Shown here piece after piece: positions 17,918-26,407 of a stretch of 64,000 nt of DNA. Each line of letters opens with the position of its first letter. Positions within the stretch are counted from its first letter, which is position 1. The notes beneath the pieces are model-generated. The model saw nothing but the letters and a program-made list of their open reading frames with translations, searched no databases and was not told where the DNA came from. Origin of the DNA: Candidatus Sumerlaeota bacterium (GTDB taxonomy: Bacteria > Sumerlaeota > Sumerlaeia > SLMS01 > JAHLLQ01). The stretch covers positions 62,001 to 126,000 of the forward strand of contig JASGMJ010000002.1 in assembly GCA_030156535.1 (NCBI GenBank). Reading direction: 5' to 3'. A program made the position numbers and the translations under genes.

Positions 17918-19234
17918 TTATTCGTACAGGTCCCATGTGTTGGCGGCGGCCGGTGTGGTCGGGTTCGTCGCGATGACCTTCACGTCGTCCCACCAGCTCG
18001 GGACGGCGCTGAACTTGTGGGTGGCGACGCACTTGTAGACCGTGCCGGTATCCGAATACGGCGCGCCCTGAACTTCCGCCCAGGCTGAGGCGGTGGAGCT
18101 GGAGCTCGCGCCACCGAAGGTGTTCACCCAAGTGACTTCGTCGTCGGAGCTGAAGATGTACATGCGGTTGTCGCTGCCGCCCTTGCCCCAGTACCAGACG
18201 ATGTAGTTTTCGAGTGCACCGTCGAAGGATGGGGTGCGGTAGGTGTATCGGTTTGTGGTGTCGGTTGCGGCGAAGGTGATCTTGAGCGAGCTGGTACCTT
18301 CGACGAAGTCCGTCGTGTCCTGCTCGATCGTCAGGTTGCTGGTCGTGCCGGAGACGGTGCCATTACCATCGGCGTTGAAGAAAATCCAGTTATCCGGATT
18401 GCCGGCCGTCCAGGATTCGAAGCCGTCGGCGAAGAGATCGACGACGCCCGCGTAGTTGGCGACCGTGTAGGTGACGGTGTCCTCGCCGGTGGCACTGGAA
18501 TCATCGGTGACGATGACCCTGACGTCCACGTCGCCATCGCTCAGGGCCGTGGTGTCGAGATCGTAGGTGAGGCCGTCGCCCGGGGTGGAGTCCGTGTAGT
18601 CGATCGTGGAGTCGTTGTTCACGTCGAACTCGGCCTTGGTGAACGTGCCGGTTCCGCCGGAAGCGGAGACCGTCAGCGTCGTGGTGCCGTCGATGAAGTA
18701 GCCGCTGAGCGGGCGCAGCGTGGCGGTGATCGGGACGACCGCGACGGGTTCAAGAACGATTTCGTCGATCTTGAAGTTGTAGTTCTGTGCCGGACCGTTG
18801 TTGGCGGTCGAGATTTCGATGGTCACGTCGTCTCCGGCGGTGAGGGCAGCAATGCCTGTCTCGCCTGCCGTCCATGCCGTTTGCGGGGCCGCCGGTATGT
18901 CAAAGGCGTTGGCACCGTTGAGGAAGACCTTGAGGCCGACCATCGGGTTGTCGCCATCACCGTTCTTGTACAGGAACGTCACCTTGTAGTTGCCGTCTGA
19001 GGGTACGACGGCAGTGTAAACCTTCTCGGCGCCGTAGGAGAAGCCGCCGTCGGTGTGAACGAGCGATCCCGAGGTGCTGTTGGCGCCGTCGGTCAGCGTA
19101 TGTGCCACCGTGCCGTAACCTGCCGTCACGGCCCATCCGGCGATGTCGGCCTCGAAGTCGTCGAGTGTCACCTGAGCGAACGCGGCTCCCACCAGCGTCG
19201 CGCTGATTGCCAATCCTGCCAATACTTTCCTCAT
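17918..19234 (-). CDS. Secreted multidomain beta-sandwich protein
   Basis: 438 residues. ATG 19234 has GGAGG 6 nt ahead; signal peptide MRKVLAGLAIS to AFA, cleaved before Gln21. The mature protein is Thr/Ser/Asp/Gly-rich and poor in Lys/Arg. Domain 1 (about 22-165) resembles a jelly-roll carbohydrate-binding module (TLDDFEADIAGW ... FKIDEIVLEP). The middle (about 170-265) looks Ig-like, with an EF-hand-like stretch FDVNNDSTIDYTD. Domain 3 (about 270-438) is another jelly roll (DLFADGFESWTAGNPDNW ... WWDDVKVIA). No sorting tail seen. Likely an extracellular polysaccharide- or surface-binding protein transcribed alone, with its own terminator. Confidence 0.75.
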   Translation of the reverse strand: MRKVLAGLAISATLVGAAFAQVTLDDFEADIAGWAVTAGYGTVAHTLTDGANSTSGSLVHTDGGFSYGAEKVYTAVVPSDGNYKVTFLYKNGDGDNPMVGLKVFLNGANAFDIPAAPQTAWTAGETGIAALTAGDDVTIEISTANNGPAQNYNFKIDEIVLEPVAVVPITATLRPLSGYFIDGTTTLTVSASGGTGTFTKAEFDVNNDSTIDYTDSTPGDGLTYDLDTTALSDGDVDVRVIVTDDSSATGEDTVTYTVANYAGVVDLFADGFESWTAGNPDNWIFFNADGNGTVSGTTSNLTIEQDTTDFVEGTSSLKITFAATDTTNRYTYRTPSFDGALENYIVWYWGKGGSDNRMYIFSSDDEVTWVNTFGGASSSSTASAWAEVQGAPYSDTGTVYKCVATHKFSAVPSWWDDVKVIATNPTTPAAANTWDLYE

Positions 19235-19618
19235 GGTTTGCCTCCGTGCCCAAGGGGCAGAGTGAAATGGTGTGTCGCATGTTTCGAAGCGCGGCATGAT
19301 TCCGGTCGAATCACTCCCCGATGGAAGACATGCTTGGATAAAAAGCGGGCCCTCCATCGAAGCGGCCATCGTTTCTGAATGTGAAACGAACTCCTGCCCG
19401 AGGATTTGGGACAGCCCCTTCCATCCAAGTGTGCTGAAGAGACCGGCCTTACTGCTTCCAAAACAACTTACTCATTCTTGTATTGGTTCCGGTTGGTCAA
19501 GGCTATTCCGGCCCGCATTGCTCGCAATTGTCCGAAGCGGCTTGAATTGACACCCTAACTGGGCGTTGCCCAAGAATTCCTGCGCCGCTCTTGCGATTTC
19601 TCTTCAAATGCCTGCCCC
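19235..19618. other. Intergenic region between divergent genes
   Basis: 384 nt between the secreted-protein gene (minus) and the glycosyltransferase (plus). It must hold both promoters. A TTGACA sits at 19546-19551 on the plus strand without a convincing -10, and a small palindrome TGGGCGTTGCCCA follows at about 19559-19571. No gene seen. Confidence 0.4.
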
Positions 19619-20338
19619 ATGCCGCCTTTTCTCTCCGTTATCATCCCCGCGTACAACGAGGAACGGCGTCTGCCGTCCACACTGGTGACGGTGCAGAGCT
19701 ATCTGGAGCGCGCCCCGTATTCCTGGGAATTGATCGTGGCCGACGACGGTTCGCTCGACAGCACCATCGCGGCGGCGAAGGCGTGTTTCCGCTCGGCGAA
19801 TTGCCGGGTAAGTCCGGCGCCGCGCAATCAGGGGAAGGGAGCGGCCATCCGGCGGGGGATGCTGGAGGCCAAGGGGCGCTACCGCCTGTTTACCGACGCG
19901 GATAACTCGACGCCCATCGAGGAGGTGGCCCGTCTTCTGCGCCGCATGAAGGAGTCGCAGGCCGACGTGGCGATCGCCAGCCGGGCGGCTCCCGGTGCCC
20001 GCCTCGAAAAGCGCCAGCCCCTGCACCGCGAACTGATGGGGCGTTCGTTCAACCTCGTCGTCCAGACCCTTGCCGTCCCGGGCATCAAGGACACGCAGTG
20101 CGGGTTCAAGCTGTTCAGCGCCGAGGCCACCGAGGCCATCTTTCCCCTCCAGTCGATGGACGGTTTTTCCTTCGACGTGGAGCTGCTGCTGCTGGCGCGC
20201 CAGAAGGGGTTCTCCATCGTCGAGGTTCCCGTGCGCTGGATTGACAATCCCGACTCGCGTGTTTCCCCGATGCGCGACTCCGCCCGTGTCTTCGTTGATG
20301 TGTTGCGGATTCGCTGGCGCCATCGGGACGGGAGTTGA
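19619..20338 (+). CDS. Family 2 glycosyltransferase, dolichyl-phosphate glucosyltransferase-like
   Basis: 239 residues. GT-A fold: LSVIIPAYNEERRLPSTL (5-22), D42/D43 (VADDGS) and the metal-binding DxD at 93-95 (FTDADNST), then DTQCGFKLF and the conserved membrane-proximal end with WIDNP. Closest in character to the ALG5/DPG-synthase group, which moves glucose from UDP-glucose onto a polyprenyl phosphate at the inner face of the membrane. First gene of a three-gene operon with 4-nt overlaps; its stop lies within the TTGA of the next gene. Donor and acceptor are inferred from the family only. Confidence 0.85.
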   Translation: MPPFLSVIIPAYNEERRLPSTLVTVQSYLERAPYSWELIVADDGSLDSTIAAAKACFRSANCRVSPAPRNQGKGAAIRRGMLEAKGRYRLFTDADNSTPIEEVARLLRRMKESQADVAIASRAAPGARLEKRQPLHRELMGRSFNLVVQTLAVPGIKDTQCGFKLFSAEATEAIFPLQSMDGFSFDVELLLLARQKGFSIVEVPVRWIDNPDSRVSPMRDSARVFVDVLRIRWRHRDGS

Positions 20339-21573
20339 GCGAGCCCGGCTCCATGAACGCTCAGGCGGCCGCACGCCAGCTGGCCCGCGACATCGTGCTG
20401 GCTGTGCTGGGCGGCCTGTTGGCTTTCGTGGTGGCGATTGCTCTTTGGCTGCCCGCGCTTCATCTTTTCTACCGTCCCGATCTGGCCGAGTGGCGCGCTG
20501 CCGAGGGTCCGCTGCCGCCGAAGGCCGAGGAGCTTGCCCGGTTCCAGCTCTCGCTCTGGTCCGATGACGCCAAGCGCGCCGCCGAAATCGAGCGCATGCG
20601 CACGAGCAACGCCGAGTGGGACTTCATGGGGCGCACGTATCTCGTGCTCGCGTTGGCGGAGATGAGCCTGCGCGATCCCGCCGCGGCGGACGAGTACCTG
20701 GGCGTGATCGACACGATCATCGACGAAACCCTGCGGCTGGAGGACGAGAACGGGCACTTGTACTTCCTGATGAACTATGCGCGCGGAGGCGAGTGGGCGA
20801 ATCCCGGCAAGCGCAGCCTGTTTGTTGATGGCGAGATTGCGTTGATGCTCGGCGCGCGCCGCCTGGTGGAGGAAAAGCCGGAGTACCGCGATCTGATGGC
20901 CGAGCGCCTGCCCCGCATCGAGGCGCAGATGAAGGCGGGGCCGGTGCTCTCCGGCGAGAGCTACCCGAACGAGTGCTGGATGTTCTGCAACGCAGTGGCG
21001 CTGGCGGCGCTGAAGGCGGGGGACACGCTGGACGGAACGGACCACGCCGAATTCTTCGGCGACTGGATTGCGATGGCGAAGAAGGATCTCGTGCATCCCG
21101 GCACGGGGCTGCTCGTTTCGAGCTACACATGGGAGGGCGATGCGCTCGATGGTCCGGAGGGGACGAGCATCTTCATGGCGGCGCACTGCCTTTCGGCCAT
21201 CGACGCGGAGTTTGCACGCGACCAGTACGAGCGGGCGCGCGGCGAGCTGCGGGGGTCGGTGCTGGGGTTCGGCGTGGCGCGCGAATGGCCCGCGTCCTGG
21301 GAGGGGCCGCGCGACGTGGATTCGGGACCGGTCGTTCCCGTGATTGAGGCGAGTCCGGGCGCGAGCGGGCTTGCGATTTTGGGCGCTGCGTCGTTTGGCG
21401 ATGACGAGTGGCTGGGCGAGCTGATTGCGTCGCTGAACTTCGCGGCGTTCCCCGAGGAAAAGGACGGGACGTTGCGCTATCACGCGAGCAACCAGGTGGG
21501 CGACGCCGTGATCCTGTATGCGATGGCGCATGGCCCGCTGTGGGCGAAGCTGCGCGGGGAGGACGCGCCATGA
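20335..21573 (+). CDS. Membrane-anchored protein of unknown function, possible alpha/alpha toroid
   Basis: 412 residues if it starts at TTG 20335 (TTGA overlap with the glycosyltransferase), 406 from ATG 20353; neither has a clear ribosome site. One N-terminal membrane helix (about residues 20-45, VLAVLGGLLAFVVAIALWL) is followed by a helical domain. Conserved-looking patches are RTYLVLALAEMSLRD, YPNECWMFCNAVAL, SSYTWEGDALDG and DVDSGPVVPVIEASPGASG. The alternation of helices with aromatic-rich turns recalls (alpha/alpha)6-barrel enzymes such as the linalool-dehydratase-like group; this is not established. Context suggests a role with lipid-linked sugars. Confidence 0.6.
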   Translation: MSEPGSMNAQAAARQLARDIVLAVLGGLLAFVVAIALWLPALHLFYRPDLAEWRAAEGPLPPKAEELARFQLSLWSDDAKRAAEIERMRTSNAEWDFMGRTYLVLALAEMSLRDPAAADEYLGVIDTIIDETLRLEDENGHLYFLMNYARGGEWANPGKRSLFVDGEIALMLGARRLVEEKPEYRDLMAERLPRIEAQMKAGPVLSGESYPNECWMFCNAVALAALKAGDTLDGTDHAEFFGDWIAMAKKDLVHPGTGLLVSSYTWEGDALDGPEGTSIFMAAHCLSAIDAEFARDQYERARGELRGSVLGFGVAREWPASWEGPRDVDSGPVVPVIEASPGASGLAILGAASFGDDEWLGELIASLNFAAFPEEKDGTLRYHASNQVGDAVILYAMAHGPLWAKLRGEDAP

Positions 21574-21899
21574 GCGAAAAGGCGCTGAAGGAAGTGCGCA
21601 GGGTGGGGCGGTTCTTCGGGCCGCATTTTGTCTTTTTGAAGTTCGCGGTGATCCTGCTTGTCTTCTATCTGGTCGCGCACGTGTGCGGGTTGCGCGGGAA
21701 GACGACCATCCTGTCGGGGACGGTGCCGGCGGGCGAGGGGCAGATGATGGAGATCGTGCTCGGGCTGGTGTACGTGCTGCTGTACTTTGCCACGGTGGTG
21801 TTCGTGCCGGTGTTTATTCTGGCGGCGGGGTTGTACTGGGGCGCCACGCGGGGCGCGGCAAAGCTGATGCGGAAGCAAAAAGAAGAGACCCCGTCCTGA
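21570..21899 (+). CDS. Small two-helix membrane protein
   Basis: 109 residues; ATG 21570 overlaps the previous stop by 4 nt (ATGA) and has GGGGAGGA just ahead, which decides the start. Two membrane helices (about 23-40 FLKFAVILLVFYLVAHVC and 60-87 EIVLGLVYVLLYFATVVFVP) with a short Gly-rich loop, and a Lys-rich cytosolic tail (KLMRKQKEE). Family not recognised. Co-translation with the glycosyltransferase and the preceding anchored protein suggests a small partner subunit. Confidence 0.7.
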   Translation: MSEKALKEVRRVGRFFGPHFVFLKFAVILLVFYLVAHVCGLRGKTTILSGTVPAGEGQMMEIVLGLVYVLLYFATVVFVPVFILAAGLYWGATRGAAKLMRKQKEETPS

Positions 21900-22261
21900 C
21901 GTGCGCGCAAGGGGGAAACGCTTGTTTCGCGGGCGTCAAGATCACGTTAGCAATGCCGTTGACAACGGACGGAAGCGGGTGGCACCAACCGCGCCCAGAC
22001 ACCGGCTGGAGCCTGCGGGTTGCTTTTCTCCCTCCTATCGTGTACGAGCATTCGAGTGATTGCAGCCAACGGCGGAGCCCGAAGGGTTCCCACGTTGCCC
22101 CCCTTTCCGTTGGGTGCGGAGCACCCGCCGGTCGTGCCGGTGGTGTCGCTGAAAGTTTCCGAGGCGGCGGGAGTGTTCTCTCGCCGCCTTTTTCTGTGCG
22201 CCCTCCCCTCTCAACGCCATCCCTTCGCCCGCGTCTGCGCGGGAGGCACCGGAGTGAGTGA
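21900..22261 (+). promoter_or_regulatory. Leader region of guaA with several hairpins
   Basis: 362 nt without a gene. A weak hairpin followed by TTTT near 21988-22028 may end the glycosyltransferase operon. Further on are a perfect small hairpin GGGTGC-GGA-GCACCC (22112-22126) and a strong intrinsic terminator (22162-22193) only 70 nt before the guaA start. A terminator this close to a purine gene could be an attenuator, but no known riboswitch class is recognised. Confidence 0.4.
22162..22193 (+). terminator. Intrinsic terminator upstream of guaA
   Basis: Stem of 12 bp with one G-U pair (22162-22173 with 22178-22189, loop TGTT) followed by a T-run (about 22189-22193). Either the end of the upstream operon or a regulated terminator in the guaA leader. 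Confidence 0.75.
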
Positions 22262-23788
22262 ATGATCGTTATCGTCGACTACGGTTCGCAATACACACAA
22301 CTCATCGCGCGGCGCGTGCGCGGCCTGGGCGTGTTCAGCCGTATCGTGGGGTGCCACGAGACGCCTGCGGAAATCCTGAAGGGCGATCCGCAGGGCATCA
22401 TCCTGTCGGGCGGGCCCGCGTCGCTGTACGAGAAGGGTGCGCCGCGCATCGGCAAGGCGTTGCTCGCCCGCCTCACCGTCCCCGTGCTGGGAATCTGTTA
22501 CGGGCACCAGGCATTGATGCACGCGCTGGGTGGCAAGGTGGAGAAGGGCGGCTCGGGCGAATACGGGCGCGCGCAGGTGGAACTGGCGAAGGAGGACCCC
22601 CTGCTCGCCGGTGTGCCCGCAAAGCACTTTGCGTGGATGAGCCATCGCGATCACGTGGCCGCGCTCCCCAAGGGGTTTACGCGCCTGGCGCATTCGCCCG
22701 CCACACCCAACTGCATCGTCAGCAATCCGAAGCGCCGTATCTGGGGGCTTCAGTTCCACCCCGAGGTGCATCACACGGAGAACGGCCCGCGTTATCTGGA
22801 GAACTTCCTCTTTGAAATCTGCGGGTGCCCGCGCGACTGGTCGCTCGGCGACTGGATCGATGCAACCTGCCAGGAGATGCGCGAAGAGAGTGCCGGGCGG
22901 CGCGTCGTCAGCGCCGTTTCGGGCGGCGTGGATTCAACGGTGATGGCGGTGCTGCTCGACCGTGCGATTGGCAGGAAGTCCCGCCCGATCTTCGTGGACA
23001 ACGGGGTGCTGCGCGACGGCGAAGTGGCCGAGGTGCAGCACAACCTCGGCAAGGTGCTCGGGCTGAATCTCAAGACGCTGCGGGCCGGCGGGCATTTCCT
23101 GCGGCACCTGAAAGGCGTCACCGAACCCGAGAAGAAACGCCGCGCCATCGGCCGCGAATTCATCAACGTGTTCTTTCGCGAAATCCGCGACGACGACATG
23201 CTGGCACAGGGGACGCTCTACCCCGATGTGATCGAATCCGTCGCCGTCCACGGGCCGAGCGACAAGATCAAGACGCACCACAACCGCGTGCCGGAAGTTC
23301 TGAAGCTCATCAAGCAGGGGCGCGTGATCGAGCCACTGAAGGAGTTGTTCAAGGACGAGGTGCGCGAAGTGGGGCGGCTGCTCGAAATTCCCGCGCCGAT
23401 TCTGGCCCGATATCCGTTCCCCGGGCCAGGGCTTGCCATTCGCATTCTGGGCGAAGTGAACGCCAAGCGGCTGAAGATTCTGCGCGCGGCCGACCGCATC
23501 TTTCGCGAGGAGATGGCTGCCAGCCCGCACTACGACAAGGTGTGGCAGGGCTTTGCCGTGCTGCTCCCCGTGAAGGCCGTCGGCGTGATGGGCGATACGC
23601 GCACGTATGCGAATGTCGTCGCGATCCGCGCCGTCGAGAGCGTCGATGGCATGACGGCCGACTGGGCGCGCCTGCCGTACGAACTGCTCGATCACATCTC
23701 CCGCCGCATCGTCAACGAAGTCGATGGCATTAACCGCGTGGTCTACGACATCACCTCGAAACCTCCCGGCACCATTGAATGGGAGTAG
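22262..23788 (+). CDS. guaA: GMP synthase (glutamine-hydrolysing)
   Basis: 508 residues. It makes GMP from XMP, ATP and glutamine. The class I glutamine amidotransferase domain (1-190) has nucleophile C79 (LGICYGHQ) and the His-x-Glu pair in QFHPEVHH. The ATP-pyrophosphatase domain has P-loop SGGVDSTVMA, and the C-terminal dimerisation domain ends DITSKPPGTIEWE, exactly as in the family. ATG 22262 follows a GGAG-like sequence. It heads the nucleotide cluster but is separated from purC by 164 nt. Confidence 0.97.
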   Translation: MIVIVDYGSQYTQLIARRVRGLGVFSRIVGCHETPAEILKGDPQGIILSGGPASLYEKGAPRIGKALLARLTVPVLGICYGHQALMHALGGKVEKGGSGEYGRAQVELAKEDPLLAGVPAKHFAWMSHRDHVAALPKGFTRLAHSPATPNCIVSNPKRRIWGLQFHPEVHHTENGPRYLENFLFEICGCPRDWSLGDWIDATCQEMREESAGRRVVSAVSGGVDSTVMAVLLDRAIGRKSRPIFVDNGVLRDGEVAEVQHNLGKVLGLNLKTLRAGGHFLRHLKGVTEPEKKRRAIGREFINVFFREIRDDDMLAQGTLYPDVIESVAVHGPSDKIKTHHNRVPEVLKLIKQGRVIEPLKELFKDEVREVGRLLEIPAPILARYPFPGPGLAIRILGEVNAKRLKILRAADRIFREEMAASPHYDKVWQGFAVLLPVKAVGVMGDTRTYANVVAIRAVESVDGMTADWARLPYELLDHISRRIVNEVDGINRVVYDITSKPPGTIEWE

Positions 23789-23816
23789 GAGAGGGGGCGC
23801 CATGAAGAAAGATTAT

Positions 23817-23921
23817 GAAACCGCGAATAGGCACGGAAAGTTCAGGATACGGTCAAACGAAAGAAGGGTTTGCCGAATGACATTGTTTCTTCTCCGTGCC
23901 TCCGTGTCTTCGTGGTGAACC
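23817..23921. repeat. Degenerate dispersed repeat between guaA and purC
   Basis: Two end segments, GAAACCGCGAATAGGCACGG (23817 onward) and TTCTCCGTGCCTCCGTGTCT then TCGTGGTGAACC (23890-23921), resemble the ends of common dispersed ACCACGAAGACACGAAG-type elements, here facing each other. A similar decayed TTCGTG-rich segment lies at about 9124-9180. No coding capacity. Confidence 0.4.
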
Positions 23922-23952
23922 AAATAGAAACGGTAAAAAGAGGCCCCAAGCA

Positions 23953-24849
23953 ATGAGGCAAACGCTCTCCCTCTCCTCGCTGCGCCGTTTGTACACGGGC
24001 AAGGTGCGCGAGGTCTATGAAGCCGGCGACGAGACGTTGCTGCTGGTGACGTCGAACCGCATCAGCGCCTACGACGTGGTTTTCCCCGAGCCGATTCCGC
24101 ACAAGGGCGAGGTGCTGAATCTTCTCTCGGCACACTGGTTCGAGCAGACGCGGCCGCTGATCGCGAACCATCTGCTGGCGACGCGCACGGCCGACATCTT
24201 CGCGGAGGAGGCGGAGGCTGCGGAACTCCGCGGACGGTGCGCCCTCGTGCGCCGGACGACGCCGATTCGCTATGAGTGTGTGGTGCGCGGTTATCTCGAC
24301 GGCAGTGCGTGGCGCGAGTACGAGCAGAGCGGCGAGGTGGCCGGCAATAAACTCCCCGGAGGATTGAAGCGCTACGACCGCCTTCCCGAGCCGTTGTTCA
24401 CGCCCGCGACGAAAGCCGAGACGGGACACGACGAGAACATCACCGTCGCCCGCATGGCCTCGGAGTTTGGCACGGAAGAGACGCGCCGGCTGCAGGAGGC
24501 GAGCCTGGCGCTCTACGGTTTTGCGCACGAACGCCTGGCGGCGCGCGGCATTGCGCTGCTCGACACGAAGTTCGAGTTCGGCACGGCAAAGGACGGCGCG
24601 TTGCTGCTGATCGACGAGGTTCTGACCCCGGATTCGTCGCGCTATCGCATGACGGCGGATGGGGGCGAGGCGCTCGCGCTCGACAAGCAGTTCCTGCGGG
24701 ACTGGCTTGCGTCTCAGGGATTCGCGGGCGACGGCACGCCCCCCGCGCTGCCGCCGGATGTGACCGCGGAACTCGGGCGCCGCTATGCGCATATTTTCAA
24801 TCTCATCACGGGCGAGTCGCTTGAAAACGCACTCGCACGGATGGGCTAA
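23953..24849 (+). CDS. purC: SAICAR synthetase
   Basis: 298 residues. It joins aspartate to CAIR with ATP in purine synthesis. Family marks: YTGKVREVYEAG nucleotide loop near residue 15, SNRISAYDVVFPEPIPHKG, VVRGYLDGSAWREY and FGTAKDGALLLIDEVLTPDSSRY (two stretches of one motif region). The ATG at 23953 directly precedes the conserved N-terminus; no strong ribosome site is visible. First gene of the purine run purC-purS-purQ. 21 nt separate it from purS. Confidence 0.96.
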   Translation: MRQTLSLSSLRRLYTGKVREVYEAGDETLLLVTSNRISAYDVVFPEPIPHKGEVLNLLSAHWFEQTRPLIANHLLATRTADIFAEEAEAAELRGRCALVRRTTPIRYECVVRGYLDGSAWREYEQSGEVAGNKLPGGLKRYDRLPEPLFTPATKAETGHDENITVARMASEFGTEETRRLQEASLALYGFAHERLAARGIALLDTKFEFGTAKDGALLLIDEVLTPDSSRYRMTADGGEALALDKQFLRDWLASQGFAGDGTPPALPPDVTAELGRRYAHIFNLITGESLENALARMG

Positions 24850-24870
24850 CTCGCGAAAGGCAATCGCACC

Positions 24871-25119
24871 ATGGTGAAAGTCCACGTTCTCGTTCATCTG
24901 CGCCCCGACATTCTTGATGTGCAGGGACAAGCCATTCGGCAGGCCGTGACGGCGGCCGGGCACGCGGGCGTTGCCGCCGTGCGCGTCGGCAAGTCGTTCC
25001 AGCTCGACATCGACGCGCCGAATGCCGAAGCGGCCCGCGAGGAAGTCGAGCGCCTGTGCAAGGAGACGCTGAGCAATCCGTTGCTCGAAGATTACTCGTG
25101 GGAGGCCGTCGAATCGTGA
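24871..25119 (+). CDS. purS: FGAM synthase subunit PurS
   Basis: 82 residues, the usual size. PurS dimers bridge PurL and PurQ in the multi-subunit formylglycinamidine synthase and help transfer ammonia. The sequence has the typical beta-alpha pattern (KVHVLVHLRPDILDVQGQAI ... ETLSNPLLEDYSWE). Its stop overlaps the purQ start by 4 nt. Confidence 0.95.
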   Translation: MVKVHVLVHLRPDILDVQGQAIRQAVTAAGHAGVAAVRVGKSFQLDIDAPNAEAAREEVERLCKETLSNPLLEDYSWEAVES

Positions 25120-25823
25120 GCGCACGCTGGGCGGTAGTCGTCTTCCCCGGATCGAATTGCGACCAGGACTTCGTCCGCGCGCTGCGCGACGTGATGCGCG
25201 TTGACGTGCGCGTGGTGTGGCACAAGGACTCCGTCCCCGACGACGTTGATTGCATTGCCGTGCCGGGGGGATTCTCCTACGGCGATTATCTGCGCGCGGG
25301 TGCGCTGGCGGCAATGTCGCCCGTCATGGAGTCCGTGCGCCGCCATGCCGAGCGCGGCACGCTCGTCATCGGCGTGTGCAACGGTTTCCAGGTGTTGTGC
25401 GAGACGGGCCTGCTTCCGGGCGCATTGATGAAGAACCGCGCACTGCGGTTTCGTTGCCACGATGCGTACCTGCGTTGCGAACTCGACGGCGGACCATTTG
25501 CCGCGGGGCAGTTGGCGAAGGGCGACACGATTCGTCTGCCGATCGCGCACGGCTACGGGAACTACTACGTGCCTGCCGATCAGCTGGAGAGCGTGAGGAA
25601 ACAGATCGCGTTCACGTATTGCGATGCGCTCGGCGAGGTATCCGACCGCGCGAATCCGAACGGTTCGGTGCTCAACATCGCCGGTGTGACGAACGAAGCG
25701 GGCAATGTGCTCGGGATGATGCCGCATCCCGAACGCGCCGTCGAAGCGCTGCTCGGCGGCACCGACGGCCTTTGCATCATCCGCGCCATGAACCGGTGGG
25801 CGGAAAACACGGCCGTGCGCTGA
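25116..25823 (+). CDS. purQ: FGAM synthase glutaminase subunit PurQ
   Basis: 235 residues from GTG 25116 (GTGA overlap with purS, GGAGG 10 nt ahead). Class I glutamine amidotransferase: nucleophile C88 in VIGVCNGFQVL and the His/Glu pair in MMPHPERAVE. It supplies ammonia to PurL for conversion of FGAR to FGAM. It is followed by the transposase island (25860-27212) where purL would be expected. Confidence 0.96.
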   Translation: MSARWAVVVFPGSNCDQDFVRALRDVMRVDVRVVWHKDSVPDDVDCIAVPGGFSYGDYLRAGALAAMSPVMESVRRHAERGTLVIGVCNGFQVLCETGLLPGALMKNRALRFRCHDAYLRCELDGGPFAAGQLAKGDTIRLPIAHGYGNYYVPADQLESVRKQIAFTYCDALGEVSDRANPNGSVLNIAGVTNEAGNVLGMMPHPERAVEALLGGTDGLCIIRAMNRWAENTAVR

Positions 25824-25859
25824 AGGGGACATGCTTGACGTGAATACCAACAGACCAAC

Positions 25860-25954
25860 CGTTCAGTCGTCCCTTCGGGACTCTGGTCCTCTTTGGGATT
25901 CGTGGCTCCCAGCACTGAAGTGCTGGGCTACGCTCAGTCGTCCCTGCGGGACTC
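25860..25954 (+). repeat. REP-like composite palindromic repeat, copy B
   Basis: 95 bp, same order as copy A: TCGTCCCTTCGGGACTC arm, centre CCCAGCACTGAAGTGCTGGG (25908-25927), and arm CAGTCGTCCCTGCGGGACTC. It begins 36 nt after the purQ stop. Confidence 0.9.
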
Positions 25955-25968
25955 ATTCACGGCGGAAG

Positions 25969-26092
25969 GTGAACAGCTGCGAAGAGCCGTTTCCTCTCGC
26001 TGTTGGGACTCTATCAACCTTGAGCGGAAACGATGCAGAAGGATTGATCCCTTTCGCCATCCTTTCAGGGTTGAGCGGGAATGGCGGGGAAG
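25969..26092 (+). repeat. Left direct repeat of the transposase island
   Basis: 25969-26011 matches 27140-27182 at 35 of 43 positions (shared GTTTCCT and CTGTTGGGACTC), and 26072-26092 matches 27192-27212 at 20 of 21 (CGGGAATGGCGGGGAAG). The left copy carries an extra divergent half-unit (about 26015-26060, TTGAGCGGAAACGATGCAGA), so the pattern was internally duplicated here. Confidence 0.7.
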
Positions 26093-26297
26093 GATTGCTT
26101 CGGGGCTCTCAAGAGGCAGGACGGAGTATTGCAGAGACGGGGGGGCACCCGTCTCCCGGGGACTGCGGCCAGAGGGTGAACAGTGTGGTGGGATGAAGCT
26201 GAGTTTGCGCCAAGGGCGCCGCCAGTCCCGCGGGATCGATTGTGCTTCAAGTTGTCGGAACCCCAGTACCGCAAGGGCGTCGGCGGGAACTGGCGAA

Positions 26298-26386
26298 GAG
26301 TCCCGTAGGGACGATTGAGCGTAGCCCAGGACTTTAGTCCTGGGACCAAGCGCCAGAAACACCAGAGTCCCGTAGGGACGACTGAA
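26298..26386 (-). repeat. REP-like composite palindromic repeat, copy C (reverse)
   Basis: 89 bp in reverse orientation, ending 21 nt before the transposase ATG. The centre is CCCAGGACTTTAGTCCTGGG, a compensatory variant of the CCCAGCACT... palindrome in other copies, so the pairing is kept although the sequence changed. Arms carry GAGTCCCGTAGGGACGA. Confidence 0.9.
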
Positions 26387-26407
26387 GGTTAGGGCACAGA
26401 GTACGTC

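Noticed and set aside
21960-22030. Sequence GCGGGTGGCACC followed by a hairpin, resembling a T-box antiterminator bulge
   Set aside because: No specifier loop or stem I pattern, and a tRNA-sensing leader would be unexpected for guaA. Treated as a probable operon terminator.
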